Assembly: GCA_026120035.1 (NCBI GenBank) | Contig: JALRME010000010.1 | Coordinates: 186,001-250,000, forward strand | Reading direction: 5' to 3' | DNA from: Coleophoma eucalyptorum | Taxonomy: Eukaryota; Ascomycota; Leotiomycetes; Helotiales; Dermateaceae | DNA: 64,000 nt | Shown: piece by piece, positions 34,237-45,595 of the stretch | Numbering within the stretch: the stretch's first letter is position 1 | Layout of the letters: every line of letters starts with the position of its first letter | The notes under the pieces: model-generated | Database searches by the model: none | Seen by the model: only the letters and a program-made list of their open reading frames with translations | Told to the model about the DNA's origin: nothing | Program-made: the position numbers and the translations under genes

Positions 34237-36299
34237 ATGACCAGGGAAGCCAGGCTTTACAAGGGGAAGACTATATTTAAGTGGGAAGATAATCCAGGAC
34301 TTGGTGAGCATATTTCTGTTTGTTTGAGTCCCCAAATGCCCGTAGATCCCAATATCAGTGACTCAAAGGTTTGAAGAACTCATAGACTGGATATTGTTTC
34401 ATTGTCTTTTATCTTTCGATCTGTAATAGAAGAACTAACTAAGAAATAGACCACCATTGTGGCATCTGCCAAAAGCCATTCTCAAGTAAGTACAGCCTTG
34501 TTACACGAGAGTCACGCTAACCCAACCCGCAGAAGATACCTGCAGGCTCACTTGCGTTGGAAAGCATGCAGAGCCATGCTACCGTTACCACCAACTCCTC
34601 CACTTCCTTGGTAAGCTTTATCCAGCTGAAGACTTAATTTTGCTAACACATCGACAAGGCAAGTCACATGAATGCTATGCTTGCACAACCTCAGATCAGA
34701 TGCACTACAATCGTCACAAAGAGATTGTAGTCTTGGTGCGTAGAATTAAGGAATTCGATGCTACTGAAATCTCCCTTTCTTGCCCGTTTGCGAAGAAAAC
34801 TATTGGAGATTTAGCAGCGGGCAACAGGCGTCGTCGGCCAAGTGGCGATGACCGGTCCGAGACCTTCTCGGACATATTCGCAGAAGGCCATCTTGAGACC
34901 CTCAAGAAACGTGAGAAGAAGCGATTGCGCAAGAAGGGATCTGCCGTTGGGAAGGGACCAGAGATATTCACAAAGCATGACGTTGATTTTGTTGACGAGG
35001 CCATACACTGTCTGGAAAGGAAGCAGTCCATTTCCTACAATGAAATGGACGAGGATTATGCTACACCTCCTAACATTGGAAATATCCAGGAACATATTAA
35101 GGAGAGTTCAGGCCAAATCAGACCTTCACAAAGTCCACTTTACAATACGCCATTGAAGTTGAAGGTATCGAGTAGGACAGCGAAGTCGCTTTCCCCTCTA
35201 CTTACTATGACCCATAAGTACAGATACTTTGGTAAGCAGGCAAAGAGAGCCTCCAAGGACAATGGTGAAATCTTTCAAGGTCTCGACCCGGGCATATTCC
35301 ACCGTCTGGATATTGACATAGCAGGAAATCACAGCAACAAGCGGAAGGAATTGCTCACAAAGCTGCTGGAGGCGATCAATAATGACTTAGAAATCTTTAA
35401 GCAGGAGGAGAGGGAGGCCGAGTTTCGAAAAGAAGCTTTTTTCAGGTGGGCTGGTCGGACTGGCGCAATGGCTATGGCAAGTGACCCCCCCCCCCCTCCG
35501 AGGACCAGGCCCCGAATGAATAACGAATATGAATAACTGTGTGAACTTGACTACGAACAGTGACATTCATCTCAGATATTTATATTCGTTATCGGGGGTT
35601 TTTACCTGTGAATTGGGTATTCTTGGCCATACACCGGCACCACTGTACTAACTTATTGACATAGGAAGAGGCTCATGAGAGCTATGATTGGCAAAGTACG
35701 TTGATATTCCTTCCATCCGACTTGATTGTGAAATACTGACAATAGGTACAGCTGGAATATTGAAGAAGAGTGATTACAAGTTCCCAGCACCTAAATCACC
35801 CTCACTACTTCTGGGTGATAATATCGACCGATCTAATAAATACAACGAACATAGAGAGTCAAATAACGCCACTCCATCCATCACAATACAACGTGAGCAG
35901 ACCAGTGCGGAGAGAGTATATCGATCCATTAACACCCAACGGGACTCTTCAGATCCTGATGCAAAGAACGGTCCAGTCATCCTAAGGATTATCCCACCAA
36001 CTTTCTGCAATAAACCAATCGATATATCCCCTCGAGCTGCAACTGCAACTCCTACGAAGACGAAACCCAAGCAAAAGGCTGTAAAGAGAAGACAACCAGC
36101 TCGAGCACAGCAAATCCTCCAAGCCATGCTTGAGGAAGATCATCCTCGCCAGAAGCAAGTTGTCGTCCAAAAGCAAGATCTTGTTTGTAAGCAAGAGCGT
36201 GTTCAACAGGAGCAAGCTGTTCTCCAGGTTGATGACGAAGAAGCTTTCGCTGAAGAAGACCTCCAATTCCTGCTCAAGATGAAAAATGTCCGCAAATAA
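34237..36299 (+). CDS. Unrecognised protein with N-terminal Cys/His cluster (possible RING- or LIM-like finger)
   Basis: Six exons (34237-34303, 34450-34485, 34533-34610, 34659-35480, 35669-35695, 35746-36299) join in phase to 527 aa. The first ~80 residues hold a dense Cys/His array: Cys26-x2-Cys29, Cys38, Cys42, His46, Cys50, His54, His64, Cys66-x2-Cys69, His76, His80. The spacing suggests two zinc sites in a RING- or LIM-like cross-brace fold, but it matches no family I can name. The rest is basic/charged: a Lys/Arg-rich block (KKREKKRLRKKGS), a Tyr/Lys segment (MTHKYRYFGKQAKRASKD), a helical EEREAEFRKEAFFRW, and a Gln-rich helical tail with an acidic end. It could be nuclear or a ubiquitin ligase; that is inference. 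The small fifth exon (27 nt) is fixed by phase. Retention of the fourth intron would give a product ending in a Pro run. Confidence 0.65.
35485..35496 (+). repeat. 12-C homopolymer four bases inside an intron donor
   Basis: The 5' splice site GTGA at 35481 is followed immediately by twelve C residues, within the fourth intron of the Cys/His-cluster gene. If the intron is retained, the tract codes for prolines and length change would shift the reading frame. Confidence 0.85.
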
Positions 36300-37767
36300 A
36301 AAGTACTGCTCTGCTTCTCAATAGTCACGGTACTCTGCCTGACTCATAAATGGGGGGATTCAATTACAATCAATAGAACCATCACTCTTGTTAGATATCA
36401 GAACAGATTTCGCTTTGCTTCCTTTCATTTGTTTTCTTTTGCATTCCGTATTTGTTGCTTGGTTAGAGGGGCCAATGTTACTTGTTCGACCATTTGTATG
36501 GGTTCATCTGTCTCTTTATTTTCGGTTCTTTTGCTTCCAGATCTGAAGTTTGATGAGCGGCACCACCTGTCAATAGGTGGTGGTTGATATAAAGTCTTGC
36601 TCTATCGAAACCTTCTCTTTGCTGTTCTCATATGTTTGCTAATGGAGAAGACATTGATCGTTTTCTTATGGAAGCGTTTAGCTAGATCGTCTTCAGGTTT
36701 TTATTTGTCCTTATTTTCCTTTCTTTTTCATGACTAAATAATGTCACCATGGGCAAAGGAGCGGGATAAGAGAAATTCAAATCACGAGACATGATAAATA
36801 TGAGACGGGGTTGGAGATACTTGAAACTTTGATGAGGAAGATCATGGTGTTTATATCAATGTCGAACTAGATAGATTACGAATACAATTGTTTTCGGAAT
36901 ATATATGAGAAATGAACTGTTTCACTGATACACTGCAATAATCTGCAAATAAGCGCTGGCCTCCTTTGGAGTTTTGACATTAGGGTATCATCGCCTATTT
37001 GTATAATACTAAGTGGATATCAGACGCCATGGACAATCGCCTATCCCATTGACGACAGCAATCAGTTCTATCATAATTACCCATGAATTCATTTATGAAG
37101 TGCGACAACCCCACAGCCCCTAAAGTTAAATTTTTCCCGGCATGATTTGAGACCAATAGGACTTTAACTGAGATCGAGTTAATGATCGAGTCGATGACAT
37201 TACACAAGTGACCATCTAGCATGCACGCTCGTTCACAAAATATACCCAACGTTGAACGCGAACCGGGGACTACAACAGCAACAAGTCCGCGTTCCGAGTG
37301 AAGCTCATCAAATCAAATTGACACAGAATCCCACCCAAAGCTAATTCATTACTAACTAAACTGGTAAATACAAATAGTTGATAATATGCCTGTATATAGG
37401 AAAAATAGTAATGTGAAAATAAAAATAGAAGTAATGTAGACGATTGCCGCCATTTCCAATGTCCAATTTATTCGCTTTTTCCCTAGATCGCTTTTGGCAG
37501 GTTACAATTTTTTTTATTTCTTTTTTCTTTCTTTTTTTGAAGTTACCGTCATGCTTAGAGGAGCAAAATGCTCAAAGAATTTTGAAAACAATAAGGTTCC
37601 ACAATAATTACAAACGTCTGTTCATTCCTGAATCGCGAGTCAAGTCTGGAGTGACAGAGAACGACGAAGCAGCGAAAGGCATCCCAGGAGCCGAGCAGAA
37701 TAGCTCGTGCTGGTTGAGTGTGCATAGATATTTGTCATCGCCGGGAAGAGAAAGGAAACGGGACAAG
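36300..37767. other. 1.5-kb gene-free stretch, convergent 3' flanks
   Basis: No supported gene between the Cys/His-cluster gene and egt1. Sequence is AT-rich (37.3-37.5 kb especially), as in 3' UTR and terminator DNA. Confidence 0.5.
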
Positions 37768-40700
37768 TTAGAGGTCTCGAACTAATCGTCCTCCCGCCCA
37801 TGGGTAGGGGTAGTTGCGCTGGTACCAATTTACACTATTGCATATTAGATTTGTACGGAGGGTTCTGACGTGGAGGAGAGGCAAATTAAGGGTAAGTCGG
37901 GAAGGAGCCCCTAACAAGGGAGTTAGGTAAGTATACTTACAAAGTTTTCCTCCCAGCAATCCTAGGGTGAGTAGCCCAAGAACCACCAAGGATGATATTA
38001 TGCTTCCCATCAAAGAAATCCGCTGTGCAAAGAGTCAGTATGTGAGAGCTGGCCACTGGACTTTAACCGAGCCTTACCAGTATACGCAGGATACAAGGAC
38101 ATAGGTTCAAAGCCCTCATAATTGGCCAATGGAGAACTGGTCCATTCCCAAACACCGCCCATCTCAGCTTGCCCTGCAAGCTTGTTCCCATCGCCTGTCA
38201 CGGCGACAGGGTGCCAATTCTTGAATCCAATATTGGCGCCTTCAAGATTGGCAAAGAGCTCCGAGGAGCTCCTCTTGGCCGGGGAGGACTGCGATGGTGG
38301 GCTTTCTTCCACACCATCATTAAGGAGATGACTAGGAATGTGAGCCATGTTTGAAGATAATTAGAAAGGTTGACTCACCTATTTACGGCCGGAACTGTCT
38401 TCCCCAGATGACGTTCTGCTTCTTTCATCTTCAGAGTGTTGGCATACGTATAGATGCTGCGAGTTTCCTCAACCGTTGGGATACGCCCACCCATCCAATT
38501 TGCGCAACCTGCCAATTCATCGTAAGATGCAAAAACAGGCCAGTCTAATGCGAACTTTAGTGGAATAGGGCCGTAGACGGTTCGGACAGATTTGCCCTCG
38601 AGGTATGCATTGGTGAGTGGGGTCTCAGTATGACCATTCTGGTAGCCGTTACTACTACCATTTTGGCGTGGTTCTGTATGACCATTTGTGTATCCATTTG
38701 AGTGCCCGTTAGTCATGCCATTTTGGTAAGGTGCTTCCTCGATCTTCGTTTCTGTCCAAGAAGCAGGGATTTTGGACTGGCTGGTTTGCTCCAAGTATCG
38801 AGCATACTAGCATATTGTCAGAATGAATTATTAAAATTATCTAGAAACTTACCTCTTCATTCGTGATCGGACGACCTTGAGCCTCAAAAGCCTTCACGGA
38901 AACCTGTCGAGGAGGCTTTTCATTGTCCCTGTTTATTTGAGCTTCAAAAACTGTGATGAAAACACGCCCATGACTTACCAGCCAAAATGGTTATCAGGCC
39001 CTGAGTCATCATCTGGATCATCGAGACCAATAGTGACCGTCTGGCTTGGGATTTTGAACCATTCATTTGGAACTCTTGCAGCCTTAGCTCGTCTAGCATT
39101 TGCCTCAAAGTCTGGTGTGAAAGAAGTCGGAGGTAAAGTCTTGTCACTTTGCAGTAATATGTACAGCAACGTCTCAAGATGCATGATTTCATGCTCGAAG
39201 CCAATCCAAAGCGCTCTTCCAGCTTTTCGCGGGATTTTAGCCGTATCGTACATCTTCTCTACCTTGGCTCGCACGCAGGCCTGGTAGATCAGAATATCGT
39301 CCAATTGTGGCCACTCATCAGGTATCTCTGAGTGAGCATGGCACAATTCTGGATTATCGACATCTGGATCAATACCTCTTTCAAATATCTGAGAGTAGTA
39401 GGTGGGCTCACACAATGGTTGCTTGGTGGCTTTCTTCAATTGAACATCCAAAAAGGTCGGAATATGGCCAAGGTAGAAAATGCAAGCGTTTCGAAGCTTG
39501 ATAGGTTTATCAAGGAGCTCTTCATCTGGAATCATGCCTCTAGTAACGGTGTCCCACGCTTTCCAAAGACCCTGCCAATCAGTCAAGGTAGGGATAGTTG
39601 TTGCAGCATAATCCGCAGGATCAACCCCAAAGGACATCGTTTGTTTGGTCAGCAAATGAACATCTGCAGGAGCACATCACAGTTAGCAAGACCTGTACGT
39701 ACCCCCGAGGATTAACCAAAAAGGTGGGGTAAATGCAAGAGAAGCAAAGAGGATTTCATGGCTGTAGAATGCGTTCCATCATTTGCTGCTGTAAGTCGAA
39801 AAAGCATGTAAGAAAGCAGGGATGCATGTAGCCTATGCGCCACAACAACGACCATGTTTTTTTTAGTGACCCCCACACTTATCTTGCACACTGCATAGTA
39901 AAATGGTCATGAGACTCGTATCCAACCCGTCATTGGGAGAGCCGCATGCATAGAGCAAGCAAAGAAGGCGCAGGCAGTAACAATCCCAATAAGGAAATTT
40001 TGACATGACTTACTATATGGCTCGCTGGAAGCTGCCCATCGCTTGACTTCCGTCAACCCCGAAGCGCTCCACAACTGAGCTGCCTCTTCTGCAGAATATT
40101 TCAAGCTCTGCTCCACCTGAACTCGCTCTTCAGCTCTGATGGAAATACCCTGAACTTGAACATCTCTGATTGGCGAATAAAATGCTTGATGGCGACCACC
40201 TTGATCGTCATATACGTATTCTCCAATGACTTTCCAGTCATCAACATTAAATACGTCCTCTTCCAGGATTTTATTCGCGTGAACCAAACCATTCAAAATA
40301 AACCTGCAAAGGTATCAGCAACAGGACGAAATTCTTTGCGGATATCACGAGTCACGGCCGCATGCTTTGATCTCAGTAGTTGCCTTGGTGAAGCGTGGCC
40401 AGCCCCCAGACTCCTAATTACACTGTTCTCGCAGTAAATGAAATTTTGTAAATAGGATCATACTTCTGAGGGCTACCAATTCAAGGCGGTTATTGTACTA
40501 GTAAAGGGAGGCCATACTTATGAGTAATTCCTTGGCTATCTGGAACCTTTAGTCAGTTTGGGTGGTGATGGGGGATGACATGTAGCGGACGAACCATTGT
40601 AGGCATGGTAGACCTTCTTAGGATCATCACATGCATCTAAGCCGACCAGCAGAGCGTCGGAGGGTTGAAGGGCCTCTGCAAAACTCCGCAGAAATGCTGG

Positions 40701-41503
40701 AGCCTCATACCGGTGGAAATTTCCTAACAATCTTGTAAGAATATATCCCGGAAATGCCAGTTTTGACCTACCTATACTTGAGCCCAGAGACATGACAACT
40801 TTTGGTCTTGAGGAATGCTCGGGCATTTTCAACCAGTCAAGGCCATCGTCATATGTGCCGTGGAGACCATGACATTTGACATATTGAAAACGAGGAACGT
40901 TTGCTAAGGTTCGTTGCAGCTCTGTCAAAGACAAGTCCAGAGCATAATAATCGATATCTTTCCTAGCTTCTTCTAAAGCTTTTAGCAAGATACTCACCTT
41001 GCGCAGATTTCTGTATCCTGTTAGTTCTCAATTCTCTCGCAATCTCTTTCCAGCATTCACGGACCCACTGCCGAGCTCAACAACCATCGAGCCATTCGGT
41101 ATGGCACTCGCGATGCTGTGGGCAGAGTTTTGCAGAACATCGATTTCCGCATTGGTGAGGAAATATTCCGGAAGATAGGTGATCTGGAACACATCAGCGT
41201 GGGCGTCTCGCTGTGGAGAGTTCTACGTACTTGCTCGAATAACTGGAGCCCGGTTTCGTCATAGAGAAGCAAAGTTGGCATTTGCTTGGGGCCTTTCTCC
41301 GGCCGCAACGACCGAAGGATTTCTTCCTTCAAGTTGATCTCCACGGCATCATGGCGAATATCAACGATATCAACGGCTGCCACGGCGTCATTCGCAGCTA
41401 GAGGGAGACCGCGGTTCAGTGGCGTCTTGGTGAGTTTGTGGGACGGAGGGGTTCTGGCCCCACGGACCTCGACGATACCGTTCGAGGCACTAGGAATAGT
41501 CAT
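37768..41503 (-). CDS. egt1: Ergothioneine synthase Egt1 (methyltransferase + EgtB-type sulfoxide synthase)
   Basis: Twelve exons on the minus strand (41231-41503, 41065-41183, 40772-41010, 40595-40723, 40518-40539, 40014-40303, 38979-39663, 38853-38928, 38379-38806, 38078-38331, 37941-38022, 37768-37834) give 887 aa, the usual fungal Egt1 size. Residues ~40-355 are the histidine trimethyltransferase (SAM-binding MVVELGSGNLRKVSILL). A DinB-like region follows (about 380-550) with the iron ligands His424, His515 and His519 in HEIMHLE. The C-terminal FGE-sulfatase fold runs to the end (MGGVWEWTSSP, ILGGSWATHP). It converts histidine to hercynine, then hercynylcysteine sulfoxide on the way to the antioxidant ergothioneine. 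Exon 5 is 22 nt, and intron 6 (350 nt) is long. An Asn-Gly-rich repeat interrupts the FGE domain. Confidence 0.95.
38630..38722 (-). repeat. Asn-Gly repeat insertion inside Egt1
   Basis: About 31 codons read as repeated NG units (NGMTNGHSNGYTNGH, QNGSSNGYQNGH), a low-complexity, His/Tyr-containing insertion in the sulfoxide-synthase half of egt1. The flanking protein is normal in sequence, so this is likely a loop insertion in a disordered linker. Confidence 0.85.
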
Positions 41504-41626
41504 GATGAGAAGGGAAAGAGAGGTTATATTTAATTGGAGAAGTAACTAGGTGAGGAGCAAGAGTAAAGCCGAGGGCAAGTAGAGCACGACGGTGGGAGAT
41601 ATATGTAGTAGATTTAGAGTCAGGCA

Positions 41627-41671
41627 ATGGGACATGGGGACATGGGAACATGGGAACATGGAAACATGGGA
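41627..41671. repeat. ACATGGGA-type minisatellite upstream of egt1
   Basis: Five imperfect tandem copies of an 8-9-bp ACATGGGA/ACATGGGGA unit sit about 130 bp upstream of the egt1 start codon, probably in its leader or core promoter. Confidence 0.9.
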
Positions 41672-42338
41672 TCTGATGCCGAAGGAGACTAAGGAAATAG
41701 TGCCCGCGGGTGGCTCACATAGTCCAAGAGCGTGAGGAGAAGATGCGATGAGAAGCAAGCGACGAGACAGGTCGTCGTACTAGGTATGCAGTGCAGTACC
41801 TCCTGGTCTTTGTTTTACGAATGTGCATGAACGGACATGCTTGTCAGCCCTGGGATCTGGAGACGAGCAGTACATAATGATTGATTCATCTGACGATGTG
41901 ACGAATCATTACCGCTACGGCGTGGTAGTCCTGGGGATGGGCCCAAAGCCATCCGGGCTTTTTTACTGGTACCTGGGAAAGGAAAGGCTGCTATGGCGAT
42001 CCGCTTTATGCAAAAGTCAAGAATAGCGAGAAGAGCCCCCCACGTCTGTAGGCCTATGATGATAAATAAAAGTATCTCCTGACCACGTCGACGCCTGGAA
42101 ACATCGTCGCTGCGCCGGACAGCAGAAATGATGACGTCCGGCACGGCAAGGCGGGTGATAGGATGCGTTGAATTGCCAACCAGCTGAGGCTTCATTCCAA
42201 GGTGAAGCTGTGCTAGAGTAGTGGATAGAGTAGTGGCGCTGACCTTCGCCGCTCCCATGCACACCTTTCCCTTTGGGCGTTCCTGGATGGAATCAGTGCA
42301 TGTGGAATCAGCTCACTGTGTCGTGTCGTTGGCTGCGG

Positions 42339-42385
42339 GTAGTAAGTAGTAATGGTAGTGGTGGTGGTGGTAAAGGTAAAGGTTG
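42339..42385. repeat. GGT/AGT-rich microsatellite
   Basis: A tract built from AGT, GGT and GGTAAA units lies in the egt1-NUF2 intergenic region. Confidence 0.8.
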
Positions 42386-43074
42386 ACGATGCTGACATTG
42401 GCGGTGGTAAGTCCGTCGGGATGGATCCATTCACTACCTGGCAGATGGTTGTGGCTACTTCCATGGGACGGCCCCGTCGACCGTACCGGATAAGTCAGCA
42501 AAGCAGCAGCGAGCAGCAAGACGAGGTTGTCTGGCTTGGGTATAGTACGGAAGGAGCAAGTCTCTCTCCATCGCCAACTAGTGATGCGATGGCTTGTGCA
42601 GCCTTGTGAATATCTTGATATGCGGGGAAAGCGTATCAAGTACATAGGGGGTATGTATCTTGGGTACTTGGGCATGGCGTGGTACAAGCGTGCGTGCGTC
42701 AGAAAGTACGAGGTATCAACGGTTGTGACAAATATGAGCCGGTCAGAACAGCCCCAGTGAGACCGAAACTCAGGTTTGTCTGATCTATGGAGGGCAGAGG
42801 GGAAAGGGGAAGAGGGTACATAATTGCATGTCCCTCTCAGAGTTGACGTTGCTTCTGCATCTGCAGGTCAAACGTTTCTTCTCTGGTTGCACTGCAGATC
42901 CGGTTGCACGTCGATTTCTGTCACATCAAGCAGGCACAAGTACAGGCATTTTCGATCCTGGGGATACGGTCACCAACTGCGGCCGTCATGGCAACTCTCG
43001 GCCATTTTCCACGCACTTGACCTCGGTCTGCGCGGTGGATTGGAAGCCTCTCCAGAACTGAGAAACTGAGAACA

Positions 43075-43130
43075 GTGATCTGTAATCTACCATCCGTAAT
43101 CTGTATTCTGCTATCCGTAATCCAGGTATC
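43075..43130. repeat. Imperfect ATCCGTAATCTG repeat
   Basis: Three to four diverged units of the form ATC-CGTAATCTG (variants CTGTAATCTACC, CCGTAATCTGTATTCTG, CCGTAATCC) sit side by side in the egt1-NUF2 intergenic region. Confidence 0.75.
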
Positions 43131-43963
43131 CATACATTGGAAACTAGCTCGGCTGAGTAATTACATGGCGATGACTTAGTTAAATCCGAAATCGATTTGT
43201 GATACGGCGTCCGACGCTTCCATTCTGGACCATTTCTCGCCCGACTGCTTCGCCGGAGAGACACAGCTCGTCACGAGTGGTTGTGGATACAGAAGTTGAT
43301 CTGTCGTCCTGCATGTCTGTTTGGTGCCAGGTGCAGGAAGTGCATTGCAGCGCGGAGCTTCCGCCTTGTGAGGATATTCATTCCTGCGAGGAACGAGAGA
43401 TGCGAGAGATGAAATGGCTCAGCTGGCCAAGGAACTCGACTTGCTCTACTGTACCATACGAGAGCATTTGAATTCACGTACAGGTTACTGCTTCTTCTCT
43501 CGCTTACATTACATCACTCAGACTGCGATACCCACTCTGATCAGATCCTCTTGGACGCCTTTGCCCATTCGGAGTACGGACATGCATAAGCGGCTTGCCA
43601 GACCCGCCGTGCTCAGTGAGACTCGGAGTGATGACGGCCATATTCTCTAGCATGCTCGCCATCGATGCAAGCCAGTACCTCTATTGAAAGGTCCAGCAAG
43701 GACAGGGTCTCAACACTTTTCAAGTTGGTAAGAAGTAGTGGTGGTGCTGTAAGGTAGACAAGCGAAAGCCGAACCCCCGGTCAGTTCGTTGGAATAAGGT
43801 TGCCCAATATTGGCACGTGATGGCAACCAAAGTCCCCGTACGCATTGTTTACTATTTACTTTTCGCGATAATCACTCTTGCTGCAACAAAACTTTAAGCT
43901 TGCGACCCGAATTTTGAAGGAACATACCTCTCGTATACACACACACCACCATAGCTATTCAAA

Positions 43964-45450
43964 ATGTCGTACAATCCTCGCATGAGCATGGTACCTAATT
44001 CACAACAACAGAATCGAGGGCGGAAGAAAGAGGAAGAGAGCGATGCTTTTATGCGCCTGGTAACAGTGCCCATCTTGTTCTTGCTGAAACAATACTGATC
44101 TTTCCAGCCGGACAAAGAGATTGTGGGATGCATTAGTGATATTGGCGTCCCATTTACTGTCGCAGATCTTCAAAAACCCAATCCGCTTCAGATCCAGATG
44201 ATCTTCGAATGGTTCGCCGAACTCCTCATGAACGCAACCCGAGAAACGGTCGATCCAGCGATGCGTGCTGCAGCGGAGGAGGTATGCGGGGAGTATATGG
44301 ATGTTATCCCCGCTGATACACGGAACCTGCTTGGCTTTTACATGAGTCTGCGCAAGCTGTTGGTAGAGTGCGGCATCACGGATTTCTCATTCCAAGATCT
44401 TTACAAACCGACACACGATCGCCTTGCGAAGATATTCTCATACATCATCAATTTTGTGCGTTTCAGAGAGAGTCAGACGCGTGTTATTGATGAGCACTTC
44501 AACAAAGCTGAGACGACCAAACTCCGAATCGAGACATTGTATATGGAGAACCAAGACATGGAGAATCGGTTGGAAGAAATGAAGCAGAACCGAAAAGCGA
44601 TGGAGGCGCATGTCGCAGAGAAGATCAAGAGGAATGAGGAATTAAAGAGGCGGCTTTTGGACCTTCGACAGGGCCAAGAGAAGATTGCGAGTAGGAACGA
44701 GGTAGTGAAGGCAAAGAGGGAAGAGGTTACTGCCATCCTGAACGAAAAGGCAGCGCAGACACTGTCTTTACGACAAGAAAGCGCTAAGTTAAAACCATAT
44801 GTCCTTCAATCACCAGCAGCTCTTCAGGCCTCTTTAGCTGAGTTGAGCAATGTATTGAACGCGGATAAGAGCTTGATTGACACTCTGGATCGACGTGCTC
44901 GAGCACTTCAGACTTCGAAGGATACATTCGGAGTGGTTACCACCGATGTTATGTCATGTACAAAGATCTTGGAAGAAATTTCAATCGAACTGGCCAAGGA
45001 AGAAGAGGAGAATGTTAGAATTGCTAGGCAGAGAGATGCTTTGGGTGAAAGAGGCAACAATGTCCGAGAAGTAGAGAGAACCGAGGGGCTACTACAGAGA
45101 CAACTTTCAAAGTGGAACGAACGGACTGAGAAATTGAGAAATGGGAGCAAGGAAAAGTCACAAGCTGCACAGGAAAGAATGGAGGAGTTGATGGCAATTC
45201 ATCGAAAGTTGACCCAGGAACGAGCAGAGAAAGATAGGGAAATGGAGAGGAGACGAGTACGAATTGAACAAACAGAGAAGAAGGTATGTTTTCTTGAAAT
45301 TACCCAATGAGTCTTGCAATTACTAATTATTTATAGATGGCGGACTTGAAAGAGAACATCGAAAACGAGATCCACAGTGCACATGACGAGTTTCTCAAGA
45401 TGGACTCCCACATTAAGCTGTATATCACAGAGATGGAGCAGACCATCTAA
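43964..45450 (+). CDS. NUF2: Kinetochore protein Nuf2 (Ndc80 complex)
   Basis: Three exons, 43964-44059, 44108-45283 and 45337-45450, give 461 aa. The N-terminal region ([20 protein letters not shown] with [15 protein letters not shown], about residues 30-150) is the Nuf2 calponin-homology-type domain. From ~155 on, a long continuous coiled coil ([20 protein letters not shown] and onward) runs almost to the C-terminus. Nuf2 pairs with Ndc80/Hec1 to bind spindle microtubules. Size is normal for the family. It is convergent with the next gene, only 145 bp apart. Confidence 0.96.
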
Positions 45451-45595
45451 GCTGACTGGTTTCACTTTCCTTTTCTCACCTTGGCTTGGGGGAAATGTTT
45501 TGGTTTGGGGGATTCGGCGAGCATGGCGTTCGGGTATACCTGTTGATATAGCAATACGAATGATAATGGCCCCTTCTTTCAAGTCAAGTCCTACC

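Larger units (their letters stand above)
41504..43963. promoter_or_regulatory. 2.5-kb divergent intergenic region, egt1 and NUF2
   Basis: No supported gene. Several repeats occur: a GGGACAT-type array at 41627-41671, a GGT-rich tract at 42339-42385 and imperfect ATCCGTAATCTG units at 43075-43130. The region is long and must carry both promoters. Confidence 0.5.
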
